From JBNJEA01 sp051745395 (GTDB lineage Bacteria > Desulfobacterota > Desulfobacteria > Desulfobacterales > Desulfosalsimonadaceae), in contig JBNJEA010000079.1 in NCBI GenBank assembly GCA_051745395.1, positions 1-14,481 of the forward strand: a stretch of DNA of 14,481 nt, read 5' to 3'. Made by a program: the position numbers and the translations under genes. Position 1 is the stretch's first letter, and each line of letters opens with the position of its first letter. Shown piece by piece: positions 1 to 5,605 of the stretch. The notes under the pieces were generated by a model. That model was not told the DNA's origin, did not search any database, and saw only the letters and a program-made list of their open reading frames with translations.

Positions 1-1
1 T

Positions 2-382
2 TTCCTTTTTGTTTATCTGACCTATTCAGCCTTCATTTTACCGGAACTTAAAACCGTTATTGCTGCAATTGCATTCTTTGGGCTTTTCGTCTTTTTTGCT
101 TTTCCCGTCTTAAAAAACCAAATCATTGAAGTGACGAATAAAAGCATTATTCTTTACAACTTCGGGTATGGCATCGAACTAAAACCGGATGATCTCTACA
201 AAGTTATAAAAAGAAAAGGTCGCATTTCGTCTTACCGATTCCAGCGTGGGGGTTACCGTTTTCAGATTTCACCCTCTGGCTATTATAATGCCGAAAAACT
301 CCAGGAATTGTTCGATAAATTGTTTGATAAAATTTGTCATTATGACCGGAAAACTTACCAAATCAAAGAACAACTCGATTAA
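2..382 (+). CDS. C-terminal part of a membrane protein with a PH-like cytosolic domain (5' truncated by window edge)
   Basis: The frame is open from the first bases of the window, so the gene starts upstream; the GTG at 131 is internal, not a real start. The first roughly 40 residues hold two hydrophobic stretches (FLFVYLTYSAFIL and VIAAIAFFGLFVFFAFPV) separated by a short PELK turn, i.e. a transmembrane hairpin. They are followed by a basic, beta-rich tail of about 85 residues (IEVTNKSIILYNFGYGIEL, then YRFQRGGYRFQISPSG). Two TM helices followed by a compact beta domain resemble bacterial PH-domain membrane proteins of the YdbT/YcxB type. That is a fold-level guess without a diagnostic motif. 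The gene is AT-richer than most of the window. Stop is TAA at 380-382. I cannot assign a function. Confidence 0.6.
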   Translation, partial: FLFVYLTYSAFILPELKTVIAAIAFFGLFVFFAFPVLKNQIIEVTNKSIILYNFGYGIELKPDDLYKVIKRKGRISSYRFQRGGYRFQISPSGYYNAEKLQELFDKLFDKICHYDRKTYQIKEQLD

Positions 383-399
383 ACGGGAAAGGATTTGAA

Positions 400-531
400 A
401 TAAAAGAAATTTGGAATCGGTCGGCAATTCTTGTTCTGCCAAAAAAGCCCTTCAGGGAATGGGCACGGCAATGTAACGAGTTGACGGAAGAAGAGCTTGA
501 AAGCAGATTAAATGAAAGGCATAATCACTGA
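400..531 (+). pseudogene. Start-less, truncated remnant of a conserved small protein (NRSAILVLPKKPF family)
   Basis: Frame 1 encodes KEIWNRSAILVLPKKPFREW and then a Glu-rich tail ending at TGA 529-531, 43 codons if counted from 400. The NR-A-ILV-PK-PF-W pattern is one I associate with a widespread uncharacterised protein usually well over 100 residues long, so this copy looks cut short. No ATG, GTG or TTG lies in frame between the upstream stop (343-345) and the conserved core. A good Shine-Dalgarno (AAAGGA at 388-393) sits 6 nt before ATA at 400, exactly where a start codon would be expected, suggesting an ATG-to-ATA change. It lies 17 bases after the preceding gene. Alternatives are a functional gene with a rare AUA/AUU start, or a sequencing error. 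Confidence 0.45.
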
Positions 532-550
532 GCGATGGATTTTATGGCTC

Positions 551-580
551 AAAAAAATAGCGGTGCCATTACGACACCGC
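551..580 (-). terminator. Intrinsic terminator of the DUF3303-like gene
   Basis: On the minus strand, GCGGTG (580-575) pairs with CACCGC (565-560) around a 9-nt loop, and two bases later comes a run of seven T (557-551). It lies about 30 bp beyond the outer TAA of the minus-strand gene. On the plus strand a T6 run also follows the hairpin at about 10 nt, so weak bidirectional action is possible. Confidence 0.65.
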
Positions 581-641
581 CCTGGAGTCATTTTTTGCTT
601 CGATTCAATTATTTCTGCAACGTCTGAATCATTTCCTCGGC

Positions 642-902
642 CTAGTCCAATGTGGCGACGGGGTTTACCTTGAAAGTGACAAACGGTACATACTGTTGCA
701 GGTTGTTCATAACATCGAGCTCGGAGCCTTCCATAATGGCGTATCCGCTTGCTTCACAGACAAATGTTCCCCAATCCCTTGTCAGTCCCTTCTCCATGTT
801 CTGGCGAATCAGGGCCGCCATCATCTTCCAGCCCTGCCCTCTTTCTTTTCGATCCACGGAAATCCTTGATTTATCGATTTCCCAAAGCACCAGAAATCTC
901 AT
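642..902 (-). CDS. DUF3303-like small protein with a probable late nonsense codon
   Basis: An 86-residue protein beginning MRFLVLWEIDKSRI with a GTFVCEASGYAIMEG core and a QQYVPFVTFKVNPVATLD end. This resembles small ferredoxin-fold (dimeric alpha-beta barrel-like) conserved proteins of the DUF3303 type, whose function is unknown. I start it at 902 because AGGAGG lies 7 nt upstream. The longer reading from 962 adds an unlike N-terminus. The frame stops at TAG (644-642), but codons continue in frame as AEEMIQTLQK to TAA at 611-609, just before the terminator. That tail is what I would expect for the family, so the TAG probably replaced a CAG. The truncated product retains nearly the whole domain and may still work. 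Confidence 0.7.
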   Translation of the reverse strand: MRFLVLWEIDKSRISVDRKERGQGWKMMAALIRQNMEKGLTRDWGTFVCEASGYAIMEGSELDVMNNLQQYVPFVTFKVNPVATLD

Positions 903-933
903 GGCAATGCCTCCTGTTGCTAAAGAATATATT

Positions 934-947
934 TTGGTGGCCACCAA
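934..947. promoter_or_regulatory. 14-bp perfect palindrome upstream of the DUF3303-like gene
   Basis: TTGGTGGCCACCAA is a perfect dyad about 30 bp upstream of the minus-strand start at 902. On the minus strand it is immediately followed by an AATATATT stretch that could serve as a -10. The placement would suit an operator. No partner regulator is visible, so this is inference from position and symmetry. Confidence 0.3.
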
Positions 948-995
948 GGTCATGCTTTTCAAAGCTTAAATAATTGGATTCAGGTTGGTGTTATC

Positions 996-1217
996 TTAAC
1001 CCAGACCAACCAGTTTCAGGGCATCCCGGGCCTCCATCCAGTGGCTTATAGAAGTGGACTCGGGCGTCAAGGCTCCTAGCCCCTGCAGAAATATGCAGAT
1101 CCCTGCAGGGGCAAATACCGGCAATTTCAAAATCTCCTTATTCACGGGGCACCCATTTATATTTCGTTGCATAAGCAGCATCGTCATCGATGCAGCGGAC
1201 ATGGGATCCACCACCAT
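996..1217 (-). CDS. Unrecognised small ORF, possibly a gene fragment
   Basis: This minus-strand frame gives up to 73 residues ending LTPESTSISHWMEARDALKLVGLG and TAA at 998-996. The C-terminal half has protein-like composition and codon choice, and the opposite strand is less convincing. I do not recognise the family. There is no clear ribosome binding site at the ATG at 1217, and several internal ATGs exist. The region just upstream on the same strand is a strong terminator hairpin (1241-1275), so the ORF could be controlled by attenuation, or be the decayed end of a longer gene. A 7-bp inverted repeat (983-989 with 1005-1011) brackets its stop codon. Confidence 0.3.
   Translation of the reverse strand: MVVDPMSAASMTMLLMQRNINGCPVNKEILKLPVFAPAGICIFLQGLGALTPESTSISHWMEARDALKLVGLG
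1080..1111. repeat. Inverted repeat CCCCTGCAG...CTGCAGGGG
   Basis: CCCCTGCAG (1080-1088) and CTGCAGGGG (1103-1111) are perfect 9-bp complements around a 14-nt loop. A third TGCAG inside the loop (1094-1098) allows an alternative smaller hairpin with the left arm. It lies inside the weak ORF at 996-1217, which weakens the coding case or marks an inserted palindrome. Confidence 0.45.
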
Positions 1218-1240
1218 CCGTTGCGTGCGTTGCGTGCCAT

Positions 1241-1275
1241 AAAAAAAACCGGACTCCCCTATAAAGGCAGTCCGG
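1241..1275 (-). terminator. Strong intrinsic terminator with no obvious upstream gene
   Basis: On the minus strand, CCGGACT (1275-1269) pairs with AGTCCGG (1255-1249) over a 13-nt loop, followed directly by eight T (1248-1241). No minus-strand coding frame is visible in the 270 bp before it, so it must end a non-coding transcript or act as an attenuator. Confidence 0.7.
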
Positions 1276-1380
1276 CGATCTCAAAACATCGTCAACGCGA
1301 TAACAAAAGCACTGCGGAAAAGACCCGTGACTTTCCGCCCCAATTTCACAATTGGTTCGGCTTTATCATAAACAGCAAAG
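1241..1380 (-). ncRNA. Candidate minus-strand structured leader or small RNA
   Basis: Read on the minus strand, three hairpins follow each other. The first is CCAATT/AATTGG with a 4-nt loop (1355-1340). The second is GCGGAAA/TTTCCGC with an 11-nt loop (1338-1314). The third is a G+C-rich terminator hairpin with T8 (1275-1241). Upstream, TTGTAA (1415-1410) and TTTATT (1392-1387) stand 17 nt apart and could be a weak promoter. No protein-coding frame is apparent. This would yield an RNA of about 130 nt, either free-standing or a conditional leader of the ORF at 996-1217. It matches no riboswitch class that I recognise. Confidence 0.35.
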
Positions 1381-1477
1381 TAATAAAATAAAAGCGCATG
1401 TAAAATGTTTTACAATAAAAATATTTCGTATTTTTTAAGACAAAATCAAAAGGGATAAAAATCGTGAGCGGGAAGTA

Positions 1478-1510
1478 TTGACTTCGGTTCTTTTGTCCCT
1501 ATTTTATAAT
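1478..1510 (+). promoter_or_regulatory. Probable promoter for the 30-residue peptide gene
   Basis: TTGACT at 1478-1483 is followed by TATTTT at 1500-1505 (16-nt spacing) or by a perfect TATAAT at 1505-1510 (21-nt spacing, too long for a standard sigma-70 site). The stretch is AT-rich and lies 44 bp before the start codon at 1554. Confidence 0.45.
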
Positions 1511-1553
1511 CGAAACCAATGAAAAAGCACAATTGAAAAGGGAGGGCTTGAAA

Positions 1554-1646
1554 ATGATCGGAATGGCACTGACGATGATACTTTTGGCCGTATATTTCGC
1601 CCGATGCACCCAGAACGCAACGGGCGGCCAGTTTTGCCGGCTATAA
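1554..1646 (+). CDS. 30-residue small membrane or lipoprotein-like peptide
   Basis: ATG at 1554 is preceded by GGGAGGG at a suitable distance and opens 30 codons ending in TAA at 1644-1646. The product begins MIGMALTMILLAVYFARC, a single hydrophobic segment of about 14 residues, and continues with a short polar tail containing a second Cys. C18 is not in a good lipobox (the preceding residues are F-A-R), so a single-pass inner-membrane peptide is more likely than a lipoprotein. It has its own upstream promoter-like sequence and a very strong terminator 37 bp after the stop, so it appears to be a monocistronic unit. No family is recognised; small membrane peptides of this kind often modulate larger membrane complexes, but nothing here shows a partner. 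Confidence 0.5.
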   Translation: MIGMALTMILLAVYFARCTQNATGGQFCRL

Positions 1647-1683
1647 CAAACAAGGGGTGACAATCCCTTTCAATATATATCGG

Positions 1684-1714
1684 GGGCGAAGCCGAAGCGG
1701 CTTCGCCCTTTTTT
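1684..1714 (+). terminator. Intrinsic terminator after the 30-residue peptide gene
   Basis: GGGCGAAGCC (1684-1693) pairs perfectly with GGCTTCGCCC (1699-1708) across a 5-nt loop, and six T follow (1709-1714). This is the best canonical plus-strand terminator in the window. Confidence 0.9.
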
Positions 1715-1856
1715 ATGGTGCCCCCCGGAGTTGCTGAACGCATTCAGCGGCCGAATCCCCGGGGACCAAGTTTTGACTTGAAATAATCGAATATCTCTTT
1801 TAGACCCTATTGTATCGGCAGCGATTAATATTTTATTCGACAGGAATGGAGCTCAA

Positions 1857-2345
1857 ATGCAAGGATCTAAAAACATAGACAATGCCATTGCCAAGCTGTC
1901 CCAGGAACACAAACTGATCGCCGACTATGTGGCAAAATTTTCAAAAGGCAAATCCCAGAAGGACAAGGCCTTTTTCGCCCAACTCAACCAGTTTATCGAA
2001 TTCTTGAAAAAGGACCTGCTAAAGCACTTCGAACTCGAAGAATACGTGTTTTTTCCCGCTGCCGTCAACGGCAGCCCTTCATACGACACGGCGCTGCTGG
2101 TGCTGAATTTTCAGAAAGAACACGGCATTTTGGAAAAAGAATTGGAAGCCATCCTGGCCCGGCAAAACGAAATCGGTCCCGGCAAACTCGATGCCGCCCT
2201 TCTCAAATCAATCGGCTCGTTTTTCGAAAAACTCAAGGTTCATGCCAAACGGGAGTTGATCGAGCTGTTTCCCTTAATCGACGAAAACGACCACTGCAAG
2301 TCTCTTGTCCGGCAGTATCTTGACGAAATCCAAATCGAACAGTAG
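1857..2345 (+). CDS. Hemerythrin HHE domain-containing protein
   Basis: A 162-residue cytosolic four-helix-bundle protein predicted to carry a non-haem di-iron centre that binds O2, NO or iron. The ligand pattern is complete: H18, H57 with E61 (HFELE), H89 (EHG), and H129 with E133 (HAKRE). The length matches single-domain HHE proteins, with no fused sensor or effector domain and no signal peptide. The start ATG at 1857 follows AGGAATGGAG at an ordinary distance. In anaerobes such proteins are linked to oxygen or nitrosative stress tolerance; the exact role here is not shown by context. It converges with a small Cys-rich gene, with only 9 bp between the two stops. No clear sigma-70 promoter is seen upstream. 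Confidence 0.9.
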   Translation: MQGSKNIDNAIAKLSQEHKLIADYVAKFSKGKSQKDKAFFAQLNQFIEFLKKDLLKHFELEEYVFFPAAVNGSPSYDTALLVLNFQKEHGILEKELEAILARQNEIGPGKLDAALLKSIGSFFEKLKVHAKRELIELFPLIDENDHCKSLVRQYLDEIQIEQ

Positions 2346-2346
2346 A

Positions 2347-2380
2347 GACTGAATCTACTTCAATTTCAGTCGGTATTTTT
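2347..2380 (+). terminator. Weak terminator between convergent genes
   Basis: GACTGAA (2347-2353) and TTCAGTC (2365-2371) form a 7-bp stem with an 11-nt loop; a T5 run lies at 2376-2380. The stem starts one base after the hemerythrin stop codon and overlaps the last codons of the convergent gene. It is low in G+C, so efficiency is doubtful. Confidence 0.4.
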
Positions 2381-2540
2381 CCGCCACTCTGTTTTTCTCA
2401 TCCTCGCAAAGCGATGCCACGTGCTTTTTCCATCCCGGGCACCAGTTGATATGCCATCGCCAGAGCCGGCCCAGAAACGATTTGGGATTTTTGTCATATT
2501 TCGCGCGAAGCGCGCATTTTTTACACCCGGCGTTATCCAT
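2355..2540 (-). CDS. Small Cys/Trp-rich conserved protein
   Basis: A 61-residue protein starting MDNAGCKKCALRAKYDKNPK and containing WRWHINWCPGWKKH followed by a charged helical tail. The start at 2540 is chosen because AAAGGAGGGGG lies a few bases upstream; a longer frame to 2618 has no such signal. A CxxC pair (C6, C9) plus C37 and a possible fourth Cys near residue 48 suggest a metal-binding knuckle or small redox site. I believe close relatives occur as uncharacterised small proteins in sulfate reducers, but the function is unknown. It is convergent with the hemerythrin gene and divergent from the serine hydrolase gene at 2748; neither arrangement implies co-transcription. Confidence 0.7.
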   Translation of the reverse strand: MDNAGCKKCALRAKYDKNPKSFLGRLWRWHINWCPGWKKHVASLCEDEKNRVAEKYRLKLK

Positions 2541-2747
2541 TGAACCCCCTCCTTTGCAATTGCGACCTTGTGCCAACCGGCGCATTGACGTACGGATCAA
2601 AAAACCCGCCCAATTCATAAACCTTTTCTAACCGGTTGTCCAACGGCTTTGTAATTGATTTGCACCTGATGAAAAACACTTAAGTCCGGCCGCCGGGGTG
2701 TCGAAAGGCAAAATGCAATTCGAAACCATATACAGCAAGGAGAAAGG

Positions 2748-4538
2748 ATGCGTTTTACCCACCCCGAAAAGGCCTTGAAGCCGCATAACCGGCACCCCCG
2801 TAAGCGCCCGGGCATGGCGCGGTTGATCCCGATCGCTGCACTTCTTATCGGTATATTGGTCTGTTTTTTACCCGCCCCCGCCATATCGGGGGATCAGTTA
2901 CCCGAAGACATTGCCGGGCGCCTGGATCAGGCCATGACCGAAGCTGTGCAGGCACAGCCCATCCCCGGGGCGGTGGCCGGGGTCGTCCGCATTTCAGACG
3001 GTGCCCGCTGGACCCGGGCGCAGGGCCTGGCCGAGGTTGATAATATCGAAGCCCCGCCAGCCGACTGGTCCGGCAATCAAATGACCCTGAACCGGCACTT
3101 TCGCATCGCCAGCCTGACCAAGACCTTTACGGCAACTTTGATTGTAAAGCTGATCGACGCCGGTCTTGTCGATTTTGACGATACGGTGGCCGATTGGCTT
3201 CCCGGACTGGTGGACAACGGGGCGTCCATCACCGTCAAACAGCTTTTAAACATGACCAGCGGGCTGGCGGAATATACCACCGAAGAATTCAATGTATTCA
3301 CGGGTGATCATCCGGATACCGTCTGGCAGCCCCGGGAACTCGCCCGGATCGCCGACGGCCAAAACGAGCGTTTCGAAGGGGCAGGCAAGGTTTTCGACAG
3401 GGATCATTTTTCCTACCGGAACACCAACTACGTCCTGCTCGGCATGATTGCCGAAAAAGCCACCGGCAAGACATACGCCGAATTGATCCGCAACCGCGTC
3501 ACTGACCCCATGGGCCTTTCCGACACCTATGCCGCAAGAAACGCCGACATACAGGCACCGGCTTGCCGCGGCTATTTCAACAATGATGAAGGCTGGTCCG
3601 ACGTCACGGCGGTTCACCCTTCCTATGTCTGGTCCGCCGGGGCCATTGTTTCCACCCTTGGCGACATTCTCAACTGGGGACGGGCCCTGACCCGCGGCGC
3701 CGTCCAGCCGCCGGGGTTGTGGCGCAAACGGCTGCAGCTCGTGCCGGCGCCGTACGAGGACTGCCGGTTTTCATACGGCCTCGGCCTGTTTTTCAAGGGC
3801 GGCGCCGTGGGGCATAACGGCACCGTGCTCGGCTATCAAAGCTCCTGCTACCGGTACAGGGGATATCTTGTCGCGGCCCTGACCAACTGTGCCCTGGCGA
3901 CAACGGATACCGATCATACCGCCGATGCAATCACCGATGCCCTGATGACGGCCCTGACCGGCACCCGCCCCCGCCCCTGCGACCAGGACCTTGAATCCGG
4001 TCTGACGGAGACCCTCTATCAGCCTTCGGACACAACCGCGAATTTGACCAGTTCCCATGCCCGATCGTGGGAAAACCGGGCGCCTGAAATGCAATATGTG
4101 CTGCCGGATACATCTTTGCCCGCTTCCCGGATCCACCGGTTTTCAGCGGCCCTTTCCGCCGGCCGGGTCCTGGTTTTTCGGGCAAGATGGGAAAACCCGA
4201 CCGCCAAACCGCTGGCCCGTCTGGAACTTATGACACTTAAGGCAGGCACTGCGGCAAGAGCGTTCGGCGGCTACGACGAGCCTGGAATTGCGGATTCAGG
4301 CAACTGGTGGGTCACGAAAGCATCGGATGCCCAGCAGATCCTTTCCGAGACGGAAAGGTTGTCCGCCGAAACCGTCTATGATCTCTACTTCGTGGTTCAG
4401 GACAACGGCGGCCGGGATGTGGATCCCGCAGACGGACTGGTCGAGACCTCCGTCATTGTCGCGGAAAACACGTTAGGGCCGTCCGGTGACGATGACCCGG
4501 CCGCCTGCTACGTCAATGCGGTCAGAAAGGACCCGTAA
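2748..4538 (+). CDS. Secreted serine hydrolase, beta-lactamase / DD-peptidase family (class C fold), with C-terminal extension
   Basis: A 596-residue protein of the beta-lactamase-related penicillin-binding family (MEROPS S12 type). Visible catalytic motifs are S122-L-T-K125 (nucleophile Ser in RIASLTKTF), Y223-R-N225 (FSYRNTNYVLLG) and H356-N-G358 (GHNGTVLGY). These positions suit D-Ala-D-Ala carboxypeptidase, esterase or peptidase activity in the periplasm. A basic N-terminus is followed by a hydrophobic stretch at about 26-41 and a PAPAIS-G cleavage-like region near 47, i.e. a Sec signal peptide; Met23 would give a more standard signal length. AAGGAG before 2748 supports the upstream start. 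Residues after about 410 form an extra module of roughly 180 residues, rich in beta-like segments (GRVLVFRARWENP, YDLYFVVQDNGG), probably a beta-sandwich of unknown role. It is transcribed alone. Confidence 0.85.
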   Translation: MRFTHPEKALKPHNRHPRKRPGMARLIPIAALLIGILVCFLPAPAISGDQLPEDIAGRLDQAMTEAVQAQPIPGAVAGVVRISDGARWTRAQGLAEVDNIEAPPADWSGNQMTLNRHFRIASLTKTFTATLIVKLIDAGLVDFDDTVADWLPGLVDNGASITVKQLLNMTSGLAEYTTEEFNVFTGDHPDTVWQPRELARIADGQNERFEGAGKVFDRDHFSYRNTNYVLLGMIAEKATGKTYAELIRNRVTDPMGLSDTYAARNADIQAPACRGYFNNDEGWSDVTAVHPSYVWSAGAIVSTLGDILNWGRALTRGAVQPPGLWRKRLQLVPAPYEDCRFSYGLGLFFKGGAVGHNGTVLGYQSSCYRYRGYLVAALTNCALATTDTDHTADAITDALMTALTGTRPRPCDQDLESGLTETLYQPSDTTANLTSSHARSWENRAPEMQYVLPDTSLPASRIHRFSAALSAGRVLVFRARWENPTAKPLARLELMTLKAGTAARAFGGYDEPGIADSGNWWVTKASDAQQILSETERLSAETVYDLYFVVQDNGGRDVDPADGLVETSVIVAENTLGPSGDDDPAACYVNAVRKDP

Positions 4539-4564
4539 ATGCTGAAAAAAAGAATAAGTTCTTC

Positions 4565-4602
4565 CCGCTGCTTTTATGAAACAGACGTTTGTGTCGCAGC
4601 GG
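4565..4602 (-). terminator. Hairpin immediately after the minus-strand frameshift gene
   Basis: CCGCTGC (4565-4571) and GCAGCGG (4596-4602) are perfect complements, with a smaller AAAC/GTTT pair inside the loop. The hairpin directly abuts the minus-strand stop codon at 4605-4603. A T7 run on the minus strand occurs about 12 nt further, so this is an imperfect terminator at best. Confidence 0.35.
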
Positions 4603-4967
4603 TTACAACAGCGTGGCGCCCGCGATAAACAACAGCAAGTGAATAAACAGGCGAAAATGCCGTTCGGAAAGCCGGTGATGCAGAAAAATGCAAATGGCAT
4701 ATTCATCGGTTGCAGTCACCTTTCCGGCTAAGTGATCGGGTTCATGGGCACCATCAATTTTCGGGGGGAAAGAATGGACGTCAATAGTGTTACGCAGCTC
4801 GTTGGAAAAAAGTACCTCGGGCGAGGAGACAAAATAGTTGATCACATCGAAGTAATTTTTGTGTTCATGACTGAAGTGAAAATAGACCAGGGCGCCTTTT
4901 TTTGAGTTTTTCCCTTGAACGTCTTTCCTTTGCATTTCTGGTCGGGTTCTGCAATCCGGATAGTCAT
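4603..4967 (-). CDS. Tail-anchored membrane protein read through an apparent -1 frameshift (programmed or mutational)
   Basis: Two overlapping minus-strand frames look like one gene. Frame A starts at ATG 4967, with AGGA about 9 nt upstream, and reads MTIRIAEPDQKCKGKTFKGK before drifting into an early stop. Frame B carries the convincing body (GALVYFHFSHEHKNYFDVIN, then PPKIDGAHEPDHLAGKVTAT, then a hydrophobic end RLFIHLLLFIAGATLL) up to TAA 4605-4603. The frames meet at an A7G run (minus-strand reading of 4903-4896) that reads A-AAA-AAG in frame A, the slippery heptamer known from dnaX; a -1 shift there joins them. A single indel in the homopolymer would look the same. Frame B alone can be opened from 4995 but has a weak ribosome site and an unlikely N-terminus. 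The family is not recognised; the C-terminal hydrophobic segment suggests membrane anchoring. Confidence 0.5.
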
Positions 4968-5074
4968 ATTTTATTTTCCTGAATTTGCCCGTCATCCGCC
5001 GGCGCAGAGCGATTTAAAACCGTTTTGTCAAGCGGCAAAATGCAAAAATTCATTTAACCAATTACTTCAATGCC

Positions 5075-5103
5075 TTGACATTTACTATAGATTTATTTAT
5101 TCA
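5075..5103 (+). promoter_or_regulatory. Sigma-70-like promoter of the winged-helix protein gene
   Basis: A consensus TTGACA (5075-5080) is followed after 17 nt by TATTCA (5098-5103), in an AT-rich stretch 52 bp before the start codon at 5156. The -10 match is modest and neighbouring AT-rich hexamers could substitute. Confidence 0.55.
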
Positions 5104-5155
5104 GGGGAAAAAGGCAATCTTTCCTATACAATCCATTTTCGAACAGGAGAATAAC

Positions 5156-5521
5156 ATGGCCAATACAAAACAATCACTGAACCTGGATTCAATAATCAAA
5201 TCATTCTTAAATAACAATGGCTTTGCCACAAAAGAAGACATCAACCAGGTGATTCAGAAAATCGAAAAGCTGGAAAAAATGGTGGCCGATAAAAAAACGA
5301 CCGCAGCGCAATCCGGCAAAAAACAGACCAGAAGCACAGGCGAGAAATCTGCTTCGGATAAGGTCTTAAATGTAATCGCAAACATGGGCGACGGCGCCAA
5401 GTTTAACGACATTCAGGCAAAAACCCAGCTCGAGGATAAAAAGTTACGAAATATCATTTACCGGTTGAGCAAGCAGGGAAAAATTCATCGACCCCAGCGC
5501 GGCGTCTATGTGCAGTCATAA
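5156..5521 (+). CDS. Small coiled-coil plus winged-helix DNA-binding-like protein
   Basis: A 121-residue basic protein. I place the start at 5156 because AGGAG lies 7 nt upstream; the longer frame from 5075 would begin inside the promoter. Residues 8-47 (LNLDSIIKSFLNN, then DINQVIQKIEKLEKMV) form an amphipathic helix or coiled coil, 48-66 a Lys/Ser-rich linker, and 67-121 a compact winged-helix-like domain. The pattern is DKVLNVIANMGDGAKFNDIQ for the first helices, KKLRNIIYRLSKQGKI as recognition helix and wing entry, and a terminal RPQRGVYV beta hairpin. This resembles small conserved proteins I associate with Desulfobacterota; a nucleoid or transcription-related role is inference. It is followed 84 bp later by the cold-shock gene on the same strand. 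Confidence 0.75.
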   Translation: MANTKQSLNLDSIIKSFLNNNGFATKEDINQVIQKIEKLEKMVADKKTTAAQSGKKQTRSTGEKSASDKVLNVIANMGDGAKFNDIQAKTQLEDKKLRNIIYRLSKQGKIHRPQRGVYVQS

Positions 5522-5543
5522 AACCCTATGGGATATGAGATTT

Positions 5544-5565
5544 AGACGTCTCTCGTAAGACGTCT
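5544..5565. promoter_or_regulatory. Duplicated AGACGTCT palindromes in the cold-shock gene leader
   Basis: Two copies of the self-complementary octamer AGACGTCT (5544-5551 and 5558-5565) are separated by CTCGTA. As DNA this is a paired-dyad operator candidate; as RNA the copies form an 8-bp hairpin with a 6-nt loop. It sits 40 bp before the csp start codon and 23 bp after the upstream stop. There is only a T5 run 11 nt downstream, so terminator function is doubtful. Confidence 0.45.
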
Positions 5566-5605
5566 GCGGCAAGACAAGCATTTTTAATTCAAAGGAGGTC
5601 ACATT

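Noticed and set aside
652..973. Plus-strand frames opposite the DUF3303-like gene
   Set aside because: No ribosome site or family resemblance, whereas the minus-strand frame has AGGAGG and a recognisable core.
1504..1743. 79-codon minus-strand frame over the terminator at 1684-1714
   Set aside because: It runs through a plus-strand terminator and promoter region, with an unlikely composition and no ribosome site.
3246..4249. Several minus-strand frames of 66-123 codons across the serine hydrolase gene
   Set aside because: Antisense shadows without ribosome sites; the plus-strand S12 motifs explain the region.
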